Assembly (NCBI GenBank): GCA_947044405.1
Contig: CAMRHE010000168.1
Location: forward strand, 2,301,001-2,365,000
Reading direction: 5' to 3'
Origin: Leptodactylus fallax
Taxonomy: Eukaryota > Chordata > Amphibia > Anura > Leptodactylidae
Length of the DNA stretch: 64,000 nucleotides
Shown: in pieces, positions 33,193-44,608 of the stretch
Layout: each line of letters begins with the position of its first letter
Position numbering within the stretch: position 1 is the first letter of the stretch
Position numbers and translations under genes: made by a program
Notes under the pieces: generated by a model
Told to the model about the DNA's origin: nothing
Database searches by the model: none
Seen by the model: only the letters and a program-made list of their open reading frames with translations

Positions 33193-34818
33193 CAGTACAG
33201 ACCAAAAGTTTGGACACACCTTCTCATTCCAAGAGTTTTCTGTATTTTCATGACTATAAAAATTGTAGATTCACACTGAAGGCATCAAAACTATGAATTA
33301 ACACGTGGAATTATATACTTAAAAAAAAAGTGTGAAACAACTGAAAATATCTTATATTCTAGGTTCTTCAAAGTAGCCACCTTTTGCTTTGATTACTGCT
33401 TTGCACACTCTTGGCATTCTCTTGATGAGCTTCAAGAGGTAGTCACCTGAAATGGTATTCACTTCACAGGTGTGCCCTGTCAGCTTTAATAAGTGGGATT
33501 TCTTGCCTTATAAATGGTGTTGGGACCATCAGTTGTGTTGTTCAGAAGTCAGGTGGATACACAGCTGATAGTCCTACTGAATGGAGTGTTAAAATTTGTA
33601 TTATGGCAAGAAAAAAGCAGCTAAGTAAAGAAAAACGAGTGGCCATCATTACTTTAAGAAATGAAGGTCAGTCAGTCCGAAAAATTGGGAAAACTTTGAA
33701 AGTGTCCCCAAGTGCAATGGCCAAAACCATCAAGCGCTACAAAGAAACTGGCTCACATGAGGACCGCCCCAGGAAAGGAAGACCAAGAGTCACCTCTGCT
33801 GCGGAGGATAAGTTCATCCGAGTCACCAGCCTCAGAAATCGCAGGTTAACAGCAGCTCAGATTAGAGACCAGGTCAATGCCACACAGAGTTCTAGCAGCA
33901 GACACATCTCTACAACAACTGTTAAGAGGAGACTGTGTGCAGCAGGCCTTCATGGTAAAATAGCTGCTAGGAAACCACTGTTAAGGACAGGCAACAAGCA
34001 GAAGAGACTTGTTTGGGCTAAAGAACACAAGGAATGGACATTAGACCTGTGGAAATCTGTGCTTTGGTCTGATGAGTCCAAATTTGAGATCTTTGGTTCC
34101 AACCACCGTGTCTTTGTGCGACGCAGAAAAGGTGAACAAATGGACTCTACATGCCTGGTTCCCACCGTGAAGCATGGAGGAGAAGGTGTGATGGTGTGGG
34201 GGTGCTTTGCTGGTGATACTGTTGGGGATTTATTCAAAATTGAAGGAATACTGAACCAGCATGGTTACCACAGCATCTTGCTGCGGCATGCTATTCCATC
34301 CGGTTTGCGTTTAGTTGGACCATCATTTATTTTTCAACAGGACTATGACCCCAAACACATCTCCAGACTGTGTAAGGGCTATTTGACCAAGAAGGAGAGT
34401 GATGGGGTGCTACGCCAGATGACCTGGCCTCCACAGTCACCAGACCTGAACCCAATCGAGATGGTTTGGGGTGAGCTGGACCGCAGAGTGAAGGCAAAAG
34501 GGCCAACAAGTGCTAAGCATCTCTGGGAACTCCTTCAAGACTGTTGGAAGACCATTTCAGGTGACTACCTCTTGAAGCTCATCAAGAGAATGCCAAGAGT
34601 GTGCAAAGCAGTAATCAAAGCAAAAGGTGGCTACTTTGAAGAACCTAGAATATAAGACATATTTTCAGTTCTTTCACACTTTTTTGTTAAGTATATAATT
34701 CCACATGTGTTAATTCATAGTTTTGATGCCTTCAGTGTGAATCTACAATTTTTATAGTCATGAAAATACAGAAAACTCTTGGAATGAGAAGGTGTGTCCA
34801 AACTTTTGGTCTGTACTG
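33193..34818 (+). mobile_element. Tc1-C: DD38E (Intruder-like) transposon with intact transposase
   Basis: Ends CAGTACAGACCAAAAG (33193) and CTTTTGGTCTGTACTG (34818), with TA on both sides (33191-33192 and 34819-34820). Terminal inverted repeats reach about 265 bp (33193-33457 against 34551-34818). The inner part of the right repeat is the 3' end of the transposase gene, so the left repeat carries an inverted copy of it. Confidence 0.93.
33603..34655 (+). CDS. Tc1/mariner transposase, DD38E type
   Basis: An uninterrupted 350-codon frame, close to the normal Tc1 length. The ATG at 33603 gives MARKKQLSKEKRVAII, the start of a paired-like domain with two helix-turn-helix parts (residues 5-120) and a GRPR-like hook (GRPRVTS, 59-65). 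The catalytic triad is Asp157 (LWSDESK), Asp247 (FQQDYDPKH) and Glu286 (DLNPIEMVW). The spacing between the last two is 38 residues, not the usual 34, which fits the Intruder (DD38E) sister group of Tc1. Asn is replaced by Tyr in QDYDPKH next to the second Asp. The protein would excise and insert the element at TA. No stop or frameshift is visible, so it could be active. Confidence 0.9.
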   Translation: MARKKQLSKEKRVAIITLRNEGQSVRKIGKTLKVSPSAMAKTIKRYKETGSHEDRPRKGRPRVTSAAEDKFIRVTSLRNRRLTAAQIRDQVNATQSSSSRHISTTTVKRRLCAAGLHGKIAARKPLLRTGNKQKRLVWAKEHKEWTLDLWKSVLWSDESKFEIFGSNHRVFVRRRKGEQMDSTCLVPTVKHGGEGVMVWGCFAGDTVGDLFKIEGILNQHGYHSILLRHAIPSGLRLVGPSFIFQQDYDPKHISRLCKGYLTKKESDGVLRQMTWPPQSPDLNPIEMVWGELDRRVKAKGPTSAKHLWELLQDCWKTISGDYLLKLIKRMPRVCKAVIKAKGGYFEEPRI

Positions 34819-34820
34819 TA

Positions 34821-36067
34821 TATAAAATTATGACGTACATCACAGAGATAAAAATCAGACAATACTATGTCAACAATACTCATGGCTGTTGTCCTCATTT
34901 GGGCATGAGGAACCACAGCAACTCTTTCAGAATGTATAATCATTTTTCTAATGTATTTCATGAAATGGTCTTCTTCCACTGTTTCCCTCTTTCTTTGTTT
35001 CTCTGGAAATATAAAAAACAATATTAGAAATATGCTGAGAAAAGTTCCTGCAGAGAGAAAAAAGCATTATTAAATTATATCTTTTGAAAATGATCGAATT
35101 ACTGGCACTTTCTCAGAAGGACTGAAAAAGTCCTAGTCCTAAGAGTTCTTTTATGACATTGGACCAGGCCTCCTCCCCCGCATCCCAGTCACTGTAATTT
35201 TCTACACCCTTGTCCCATAAACAGGGCTGATAATCAACCAGCATTTAAAAAAAAAAAATACAGAAACAAAGTCAATTTAGATGTGTTAAAAATATGAGAA
35301 TTTCTACTACTGACCCCTTAGTGCCTACACGCAGTAAAATAACTCCCACTTAGTGCCCCTACACAGTGTATAAAGCTCCTCCTTGGGCTCCACACAGTAT
35401 AATGACCCCCACTTAGTGCTCCAACACAATAAATAATGCTGCCCTTGTGGGTTCCACACAGTATTTAATGTCCCCACATTGTAAAATGACCCCCTACTTG
35501 TGGCACCTACTCTTTAATTGGAAAAATAAAATAATAATAATAATACTCACCTTGCCTCTTTTCCCAAGCGTCAACTCTGGTATCTGCTGCCAGTGGCTTA
35601 GGAAAAGCTGATGTGATGTAGTCATGTCACTACATCACACCTGCTTTACTCCAAGATGGTGGCAGGGTATGCAGACAGAGTTGAAGTTGGACAGACCGCC
35701 TGCTGCCCAGGCCAGCAAGACAGTATATGAAAACAGGATGGTTGGAAGACATGGGTTAAGTGTGGCACAACTGTAATGTGCATTTAGTTTACTCTTTGAT
35801 TAATTGTGGAACTTTTTGGATGACATGATGGCTGCAAAGCAAAGAGAAAAAAAAATTGTTTATACAATTAATTTTAATAGAAATTAGACATTATGCAGAC
35901 TATAGTGGAAAACAGCAGTGTGACAGACATTTTTTAACAGCCCTTTTTAAAACACATTGGAGCTGAATTTTCAGCACTATTTTGGCATTAAAAACTTGAA
36001 AAACTGTGGAATGGGGAGTAAATGTTGACAGAAATCTATGCCAACTATAATCTGGCATAGATTTCTG
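34821..36067. other. Unassigned sequence with a degenerate CACACAGTATAATG array
   Basis: 35320-35500 holds weak tandem units of the CACACAGTATAATGACCCCC type, related to the minisatellites elsewhere. A short (ATA)n run precedes TACTCACCT at about 35540. No gene recognised. Confidence 0.45.
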
Positions 36068-37435
36068 CAGAGGTGCAGCTAGGGGTTCAGTATGGTGAAG
36101 GGGCAAACATATCCAAGTGGACCCCCTACCCGGGTATACTGATATTATCACATTACAGTGACCATATAGTGGTAGATACCAACTCTACACAGGACGCTGC
36201 AGACAGTTTAAGTAAATACAGTACAGGAAAAATGTTGTGACTTACAGGTGACATCTCTGACTATAATCTTTCACGTTTTTCATTTGGACCACCTCTTCTT
36301 GTAAACTTTGCAACACAGACATTTGTGGCTCCTCACTTTTCCATGCACCTGACTCATATTTTAATTAATGATACCCCAGTATGTATCTTTTAATTACCAA
36401 TGCCCCTTTTTTGCCCCCGTAATTGATATTTCCTGTGTTCCCCTTTTAAAGGGATTGTTTGGAATCAGAAATATTAATGCAGGCAGCAAGCCATGGTTAT
36501 AAATAAAAATGCACTGATACATTCTCCCCTCTGTTCCAGCACTGGGCCAGCCATCACCTTCACTGCACTATTTGTATACGAATCGGCTGCAGCACTGATG
36601 TCAAGTTGACGAGACCGCTGCAGCCAATCACTGCTCTCAACAGTACAGCAGCATACAGTGTTCTACAGCCGTGGTTCCGCTATTGGGACATCTCGCTGCA
36701 GCTACTCTGTTTGCAAGCAAAGGCAACAGACAACCCAGTACAGGTAATGGGGAGAATGTATATTATAACAATTGCCTGCTGTCTTTAAATTAATAGTTCC
36801 AATCAATAATGGCCTTGTGCCCTCTCAATTAATAATTCTCCTGTATGCTCCCTTAAATCAATAATGCTCCCTGTGCCCCCTAATAATACCCCCCAATTAA
36901 TAATACTCCTGTATATCCCGTTAAAGGGATTGTCTAGGAAATACAGAACTTGGGCAGGGAAGGTGAACCATAAAATAAAAAAACATACTCACCTGTACTC
37001 AGCGCTCTGGTATCCCCTGCCGCTGTCCGGTCCAGCAGCGCCTGGAGGGCTTGTTCTGGCAGAAGTCCTTGCCGCATGTGACTTCTGAGGTCAAGGGAAA
37101 GGACCCGGGACGTCACTCATACCGTTGATGTCTTAGGTCCATTTCTGTGAGTTCTGAGGCCATTGTTTGTATAACCCAATACCCCAGTGATTAATACTTT
37201 CTTACATCCTTATATAAATACTACCTCCCAATAATGCCCCTGTTTGCCCTAATGGCCCCTTATATGGTTACTGGCCCTTAATATCTCCCCCCCCCAAAAA
37301 AAAAATAAAATAAAATAACGATAGTTTTCACCTGCCTCCGATCCCCATACATGGATTTCCACCACTGCCTCTTGCTGTAGCTTGTAGACTGCAAGCCACT
37401 TCAAGCCTGCAGCCTACAAGATGCGTAATCACAGG
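36068..37435. repeat. Interspersed repeat sequence, possible hAT-type left end
   Basis: CAGAGGTGCAGCTAGGGG at 36068 resembles a hAT-type terminus, and GCTAGCTACATCTCTG ending at 40995 could be its partner, but the flanking 8-mers do not match. 36780-36910 is a loose AATAATG-CCC array. 36985-37130 and 37330-37430 are GC-rich repeat segments. Confidence 0.35.
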
Positions 37436-37879
37436 CAGGGCTGGTTTTAGACAATCTGTGGCCCCGGGCAAAATAAAAAGTGGGGCCCCAAATGCTGATA
37501 TACCAACAACGCCATCATATTTCAAGTGGAAGCCCCTTTAATAATGCCCCCTTTCTGCCCCCAAAACAGTAACAGCCACCCCCTCTTATGCCCACACACA
37601 ATTCAAATAACCATTTTTGTACCGCCTAATAGATTTTCACACACCCCTCATCCGTTATTATAGCACCTCCTTATAAATAATAGTCCCTGCTTATAAACAG
37701 TGCCCCATATCAGTAATAGTTCCCCCTTATCAGTAATAGCCCCCCTCATAAATAATAGTTCATCAGATAAATAATAGTCAACATTATCAATATTAGCCCT
37801 CTTTTAAATAATAGCCCTCTTAACAATAATACCCACTTATAAATAATAGCCCTCTTATAAATAACAGTTCCCCCTTATA

Positions 37880-38336
37880 CAGTGGGGAAAAAAAAGTATT
37901 TAGTCAGCCACCAATTGTGCAAGTTCTCCCACTTAAAAATATGAGAAAGGCCTGTAATTGACATCATAGCTAGACCTCAACTATGAGAGACAAACTGGAC
38001 CTTGAAATGCTTCTTACGAATCCACTCCTTCATTGTCCTGGCAGTGTGCTTGGGATCATTGTCATGCTGAAAGACCCAGCCACGTTTCATCTTCAATGCC
38101 CTTGCTGATGGAAGGACGTTTGCACTCAAAATCTCACAATACATGGCCCCATTCATTCTTTCATGTACACAGATCAGTCGTCCTGGTCCCTTTGCAGAGA
38201 AACAGCCCCAAAGCATGATGTTGCCACCCCCATGCTTCACAATAGGTATGATGTTCTTTGGATGCAACTCAGCATTCACACTCCTCCAAACACGACGAGT
38301 TGTGTTTCTACCACACAGTTCTACTTTGGTTATATA
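37880..38336 (-). mobile_element. Internally deleted Tc1-like element (Tc1-E family)
   Basis: Starts after TA with CAGTGGGGAAAAAAAAG (37880) and a Tc1-type terminal repeat to about 37980, which is fused to the middle of a transposase gene. It breaks off near 38336 in the flanking array, so the other terminal repeat is missing. Confidence 0.75.
37977..38336 (-). pseudogene. Tc1-like transposase fragment
   Basis: The minus strand encodes the centre of the catalytic domain: [34 protein letters not shown], then [17 protein letters not shown] with the second catalytic Asp. The first Asp block and the final Glu block are absent. The homologous block at 1685-1777 belongs to the same or a near family. 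Confidence 0.8.
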
Positions 38337-38882
38337 TAACAGTCTCCCCCTTATAATAGCTCCCCTTATATAATAGTTCCTCTTATAATAACCCCCTTGT
38401 ATATTAGTTTCTCTCTTATAATAACCCTCTTATATATAACAGTTCCTCTTATAATAGCCTCCTTATATAAAATTGTCCCCCTTTATATATAATATGTCAT
38501 CTCTTATAATAACCACCTTATTTATAAGCCTCCCCATTATAATAGTCCCCTTATAAATAATACTTCTTCCCAACTTATAAATAATAGTTCCTCCCTTCTT
38601 TATAATAGTTTCAAAGTTATAATAGCCCCATTTATTTGTAATAGTTCTCCCCTTTTAAGGGGGGGCTATTATAAGGTGGGTTCTATTACACTATTATTTA
38701 TAATAGGGGCTATTATAAGGGGGAACTATTATTTATAAAGGTGCTCTTATAAGGGAGGAACTATAATATATAAGGGGTTTAATATAAGGGGGGGGGGAAC
38801 AATTATATCCAATAGCTCCCCCTTGTATATAATATGTCATCTCTTATAATAATCCCCTTATATTTAACAGTTTCCCCTTATA

Positions 38883-40512
38883 CAGTGCCTTGCAAAAGTA
38901 TTCAGCCCCCTTGAACTTTTCAACTTTTTGCCACATTTCAGGCTTCACACATAAGGATATAAAATTTTAATTTTTTGGTGAAGAATCAACAACAAGTGTG
39001 ACACAATTGTGAAGTGGAACGAAATTTATTGGATATTTTAAACTTTTGTAAAAAATAAAAAACTGAAAAGTGGGGCGTGCCAAATTATTCGGCCCCCCTT
39101 AAGTTAATACTTTGTAGCGCCACCTTTTGCTGCGATTACAGCTGCAAGTTGCTTGGGGTATGTCTCTATTAGTTTTGCACATCAAGAGACTGAAATTCAT
39201 GCTCATTCTTCCTTGGAAAACAGCTTGAGCTCAGTGAGGTTGGATGGAGAGCGTTTGTGAACAGCACTTTTCAGCTCTTTCCACAGATTCTCGATTGGAT
39301 TCAGGTCTGGACTTTGACTTGGTCATTCTAAGACCTGGATACGTTTATTTGTGAACCATTCCATTGTAGATTTTGCTTTATGTTTGGGATCATTGTCTTG
39401 TTGGAAGATAAATCTGTCCCAGTCTCAGGTCTTTTGCAGACTCCAACAGGTTTTCTTCCAGAATGGTCCTGTATTTGGCTCCATCCATCTTCCCATCAAT
39501 TTTAACCATCTTCCCTGTCATTGCTGAAGAAAAGCAGGCCCAAACCATGATGCTGCCACCACCATGTTTGACAGTGGGGATGGTGTGTTCAGGGTGATGA
39601 GCTGTGTTGCTTTTACAATAACCTTATGTTTTGCATTGTGGCCAAAAAGTTCGATTTTGATTTCATCTGACCAGAGCACCTTCTTCCACATGTTTGGTGT
39701 GTCTCCCAGGTGGCTTATGGCAAACTTTAAACGAGACTTTTTATGGATATCTTTGAGAAATGGCTTTCTTCTTGCCACTCTTCCATAAAGGCCAGATTTG
39801 TGCAGTGTACGACTGATTGTTGTCCTATGGACAGACTCTCCCACCTCAGCTGTAGATCTCTGCAGTTCATCCAGAGTGATCATGGGCCTCTTGGCTGCAT
39901 CTCTGATCAGTCTTCTCCTTGTTTGAGATGAAAGTTTAGCGGGTCGGCCGGGTCTTGGTAGATTTGCAGTGGTCTGATGCTCCTTCCATTTCAATATGAT
40001 CGCTTGCACAGTGCTCCTTGGGATGTTTAAAGTTTGGGAAATCTTTTTGTATCCAAATCCGGCTTTAAACTTCTCCACAACAGTATCACGGACCTGCCTA
40101 GTGTGTTCCTTGGTCTTCATGATGCTCTCTGCGCTTTAAACAGAACCCTGAGACTATCACAGAGCAGGTGCATTTATACGGAGACTTGATTACACACAGG
40201 TGGATTATATTTATCATCATCAGTCATTTAGGACAACATTGGATCATTCAGAGATCCTCACTGAACTTCTGGAGTGAGTTTGCTGCACTGAAAGTAAAGG
40301 GGCCGAATAATATTGCACACCCCACTTTTCAGTTTTTTATTTTTTACAAAAGTTTAAAATAACCAATAAATTTCGTTCCACTTCACAATTGTGTCCCACT
40401 TGTTGTTGATTCTTCACCAAAAAATTTTAATTTTATATCCTTATGTTTGAAGCCTGAAATGTGGCAAAAGGTTGAAAAGTTCAAGGGGGCCGAATACTTT
40501 CGCAAGGCACTG
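38883..40512 (-). mobile_element. Tc1-like transposon B, second full-length copy
   Basis: 1630 bp, with CAGTGCCTTGCAAAAG at 38883, the inverse at 40512 and TA flanks. It is close in sequence to the 16033 copy without the Gypsy insertion. This copy supplies the empty-site sequence (around 39865) that proves the CTGC duplication in the other copy. Confidence 0.93.
39104..40120 (-). pseudogene. Tc1-B transposase (frameshifted)
   Basis: The start (40120, MKTKEHTRQVRDTVVEKF) and the DNA-binding part are intact through LWSDEIKIELFGHNAK. A small insertion near 39620 then shifts the frame. Downstream, a further change turns the SSAGTGKM region into another frame (SAMTGKM), and the Trp before the final block is a stop (near 39330). 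The second Asp block ([11 protein letters not shown]) can still be read in fragments. Confidence 0.85.
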
Positions 40513-40514
40513 TA

Positions 40515-41235
40515 TATAGTAGCTCCCTTTATATATAAGTTCCCACTTATATATAGTAACCCCCTTATATATAACAGTTTCCCCTTATAAATAATACTTC
40601 ACCCTTACAATAGCCCCCACTATAAATAATAGTTTGCCCCCTTAGCAGGTAATCGCTTTCCCTTTCCAGAAAACAATAAATCTTTTACTCACCTTACTGC
40701 GCTCCCACGATGAACGGAGCAGCCAGAATCTCTCCCTGTAGTAGCGGCACAGGTGGCGCTATGCAGTGACATCATCACGCCCACCTGTGCAGGAATGTTG
40801 ACGTCTTACCCGTTGCCAGAGCACCTGTAGTCCGCAAGCCACTACAGGTCTGTGGCCTACAAGTTATAGAATGGAAGAGCAGTAAGGGAAATGCAACAAT
40901 GTATTTCAACTGCATTGGTGTCTTGTGTGTGTTTGTGGCGGCCCCACAGTGACCCCCACAAAGTTTCCCCTGCCCCAATGCTAGCTACATCTCTGCCTGG
41001 CAGTGATTCGTGACAAGGCTTTCATCTTATTGTGAATCTGGAGAATATTCTGATAAATCATCCACATTGATTGTAATTGGGCTAGTCACATGTCTGTTTT
41101 TTGACATGTCTAGTATTTGTCCATTTTCAAGAATCTGGCAATAGACTGAAGTCTATGAGGGATCAATTTGAACAGCAGCTACACAAATGTGAAATGGGTG
41201 TGAAGCATCGGACCATGGCATCCATTTTTCACAGC
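40515..41235. repeat. Array remnant and CpG-rich repeat segment
   Basis: 40515-40650 continues the TTATAAATAATAG array. 40670-40880 is a CpG-rich segment related to 37330-37430 (shared GCAAGCCACT and GCCTACAAG phrases). The rest is unassigned. Confidence 0.45.
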
Positions 41236-41250
41236 AGTTTTATTTTTATG

Positions 41251-41696
41251 CAACCAACATACGAGAAGAAAAAAAAGACATGGACCGCACATCCCAATCT
41301 TATACATCGATCATGTGCTTCTCAGCAAAATCTACAAACACAGAACATGAGGTTCTTAGTATACATATTGATCAAGGTGTATAAGCCCACTAGCCACTTC
41401 ACGGCGACCTCTTTATAGTGGGTCCCTATACTACTGGGTGTGGCACTGAACGGGGACCTCCACCACCACAATACAGCGCCCACGTGCGACCCAGAAGCCC
41501 AGCAGCACCTCTGCCGCTAGGCTAATCCCTCAGGCTCTGGGCCACAGTGCCTCACGGGCACCGCACCACAGCAACGGCAGACACCGCACAGCACCGCTCC
41601 ATGTGAACAGATGTTTGTAGATTTTGCTGAGAAGCACATGATCGATGTATAAGATTGGGATGTGCGGTTCATGTCTATTTTTTCTTCTCGTATATT
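41251..41696. mobile_element. Foldback insertion with 15-bp target duplication
   Basis: Two arms of about 90 bp (41258-41345 and 41605-41693) are near-perfect inverse copies, with shared core GCACATGATCGATGTATAAG. They enclose about 260 bp that includes a CpG-rich part. The perfect 15-bp direct repeat AGTTTTATTTTTATG lies immediately outside (41236-41250 and 41697-41711). No open frame is meaningful. The duplication is too long for common cut-and-paste families and would fit LINE-type insertion, but the foldback form does not. Class unknown. Confidence 0.7.
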
Positions 41697-41755
41697 AGTT
41701 TTATTTTTATGTTCATGTTCAAAAATACAAAACTCCTACAATACTTATTTTTATA

Positions 41756-43302
41756 CACTGACGAGCAAAAAGGTAACAATGTTTAGAACTTTTGACTTTC
41801 ACCCTCCATATCTCACTATCCACTACAGCTTGGAACGTGAGACCACCATGATTTTATAGATAATCATCTTGGCTATGTCATACATAAATTTGACTTGCAA
41901 CTATTTAGCATATGATTATTTATGCAGATTATTGTCATATAACTACATTGTGACTGTTTTGCTCCTGGCGGTGGAAAAATCTTTTTCTTCTTGTATACTA
42001 CAAATTACAACCTGTTCTCACATTTCCTAATAGCTCAGTGTGTTATTAGGTTGATTCCCAAGCGAAAGGTCCCTGGCTCAAATCGAGGATCAGCCATGAA
42101 GAAAATTTCCCAAGACAAAAGAGAAACTGCATCATCCAGCTCATGGATAGCGGTCTCTCAGTCAAGAAAATTGCCAAACTGCATCATGTGAGAGCCATGA
42201 CAGTTGGGAGAATATGAATTGAAGTCCATCCATCTATTCAGAAGCTAAGATGTGGACGTCCAGGCAAAATATTGGTGTCAACAAGTCGGTCTGTCAGTTT
42301 TGGCCCAACAATCACAGCTATGGAGGTAGCTCATATGCTTCATAATAGTGAGATTTCAGACGTCCATGCAAGTAACATGCGACACACGTTACACAAGTCT
42401 GGAATGGTGGCCCAAAAAAAGGTGAAGAAGCCTCAACTGCAATATTGTCATAATAAGCATTGGCTCGGGTTTGCAAAGAAGTGAACAGTAGAAGATTGGA
42501 AATGAGTGATTTGGAGCGATGAGATGAAAGTCAATCGACTGGGCTTTCATGGGTGCAAATGAGTCTGGAAGAGACAAGGGAAAAGAGGGATAATGGAGCG
42601 AGAAATTGAGGAACTGTCAAGTTTGTTAGAGGAAGCCTGATGGTATGGGGTATTGGCTTTGGCTACTTTACCAGGATTGATGGTGGTCTGAGCTATATGT
42701 GAGTATCCTACAAGACGAATTACTTTGTACACTTGAGTACTATGGGTATGAAAAGGAAAACATAATGTTCCAGCAGGACAATGACCCAAAGCATACGTCA
42801 AGATTAGCAAAGAAATGATTCAATGACAATGAAGTAGAGTGCTGGATTGGCTCCCTTACTCTCTCCAGACCTCAAACCAATCGAACACTTGTGGGTAGAA
42901 TCGAAGAAAAAGCTGTATTCGTACCCAAGTGAGTCGACCAGTATGCACCAACATTAGAACAGAGGTAGGATCACATTTTGGTCAAGACATTCTTGACTCT
43001 GAGAGCATGTCCAGAAGGATGCAGGCAATGTTGAAAGTCAAATGTGGATTTACATAATAAAAATTTAAATTTTGATTTTTTTTTTTTTTTTTTTTAGGAT
43101 CAAAACAGTAACAATGCAGTTACATGACAAGAATCTGCATAACTAATCATATGCTAAATATTTGCAAGTCAAATTTATGTATGAGGTAGCCAAGATGATT
43201 GTCTATAAAATTATGGTAGTCTCATGTTTGAAGTTATAGTGGATGGTGCGATATGGAGCTTGATAGTCAAACGTTCAATTGTTACCCTTTTGCTTGTCAG
43301 TG
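41756..43302 (+). mobile_element. Tc1-like transposon F, decayed full-length copy
   Basis: Ends CACTGACGAGCAAAAAGG (41756) and CCCTTTTGCTTGTCAGTG (43302), with TA flanks. The inverted repeats exceed 200 bp (for example AGTCAAATTTATG near 43170 against CATAAATTTGACT near 41885). It carries a heavily mutated transposase gene. Confidence 0.88.
42090..43056 (+). pseudogene. Tc1-F transposase (many stops)
   Basis: Recognisable blocks in shifting frames: LMDSGLSVKKIAKLHHV (DNA-binding domain), KLRCGRPGK (hook), VIWSDEMKV (first Asp), [16 protein letters not shown] (second Asp, near 42770) and SPDLKPIEHLWVE (Glu, near 42870). At least six stops interrupt it. This is a fossil copy. Confidence 0.82.
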
Positions 43303-43304
43303 TA

Positions 43305-44337
43305 TGTATTTCCAAAGAAAACACTGGCAAACTTGTTTCACATTTCTTCACCAGTGTAACATTGGCAGGCAGTGGCTTGAGGCCACCTCTAATGGCATTG
43401 TCCTAGCAAACTCCTTGGCATTTACCCTTTAATCTCCATATGTGGATCTAGTATTCGCTGTGGTTAGTCCGCTTTCTGTGGACTTTCTGTGAATAGCGAT
43501 GCGGGAAAAACCACGATGCGTTGCCGCCACGGTTTTTCCCGCAGCACTTTTTCGCTGTGGCCCACTACGTGGGGTCTTAGCCTGAAGGCTAGAAAATAAA
43601 CAGCTCTGGATTCAGCAAAGACGAGGCTGCAAAGTTATGAAGCCAGTCACAGTTGTATGAGGATGTGACAAGTCCTTTTTAAATCCACAAATAATTTAAC
43701 CACATACAGTAAAACTAAAAGACCACAGATTGTTCTAGCCTTTTGCTGCCTGAGACATTAAAACTAGAAAAGCACAAAAGTAAAATACAGATCAATACCC
43801 ATAGTACACTCAAAAATACTCATAAAATATTTCCTCTTATTGCAAATAAAATGTACAAATATAGTCTTGTACAAAACAGAATGTGTGGCCATTGTATGAT
43901 TAAGGAATGTCCAGATTAAAATGTCCAATATATTGGTCTGTTCATCGTTCTTTAACCTTTACAAGATCATCTAATGTTTCTCCCTCATCTATTCACTATT
44001 TCAAAATTTCACTAAAACAACTGTATCTAGGGAGTAATGATGTAATGCATCCAGGCAGACAATAGAGATAATAAGGAGCACAATAACAAAATCAACAATT
44101 CTAGTTTCTCCAGGCAACAGCTTTCATTTAGCTTCCCTTTTCTCACTTCAGCTAATTTTATATTTGCATTGCAAATAAATTTGCCATATCATTATGATCT
44201 AGAAATAGGTGCTACCACCATCATAGTTTTACTAAAACTACTGTTAAAGCGTAACTAAACTTTCAGGCAACTTTTGATTTCCTGGTGGCTTTTGTGTCAT
44301 TAACAAATCTTCGCTCCTTTCTGTGAAATCCTACATG
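43305..44337. other. Mostly unassigned sequence
   Basis: 43440-43590 contains half of a CGTGGGGTCTTAGCC-ended MITE and an internal inverted pair (GGGAAAAACC and GGTTTTTCCC). Nothing else recognised. Confidence 0.4.
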
Positions 44338-44608
44338 AGGCTGGGGCCCCACGTTGCAAAAATGCTGCTTTTTACATTACTTGCAAAGTGGATGGGATTC
44401 TGGCAAATCATTGCAGAAAAAAAATCGCAGCATGTCAATTATACCTATGGAAACACTGGGGTTTTCCGTATAGGTATAATAGGGGCAGGAAGTCCGTGGA
44501 GGAAAACTCTGCGAAAAACGTTGAAGAAAAAAAAAACGCAATGCATTTTCGCCGCGGTCTTTTCTGCAGCATTTTTTTGCTGCAATTTGCTGCGTGGGGC
44601 CTTAGCCT
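44338..44608. repeat. Foldback MITE, GGCTNNGGCCCCACG family, copy 1
   Basis: Begins AGGCTGGGGCCCCACG and ends CGTGGGGCCTTAGCCT. The interior has poly-A/T tracts and self-complementary TACCTATGGAAA / TCCGTATAGGTA blocks. Related copies are at 45065 and 48923. No target duplication could be fixed. Confidence 0.65.

Larger units (their letters stand above)
37436..38882. repeat. hAT-like left end plus TTATAAATAATAG array
   Basis: CAGGGCTGGTTTTAGACA at 37436 and the next 250 bp match 9634-9900, so this is a second copy of that element's left part. The array (37660-38880) is interrupted by a Tc1 fragment. It contains a block in reverse orientation (38645-38805, where CTATTATAAGGGGG replaces CCCCTTATAATAG). 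No matching right end with a target duplication was found. Confidence 0.65.

Noticed and set aside
36068..40995. A single 4.9-kb hAT element between CAGAGGTGCAGCTAG and CTAGCTACATCTCTG
   Set aside because: The tips are similar, but the flanking 8-mers (GATTTCTG and CCTGGCAG) do not match, so a target duplication is not supported.
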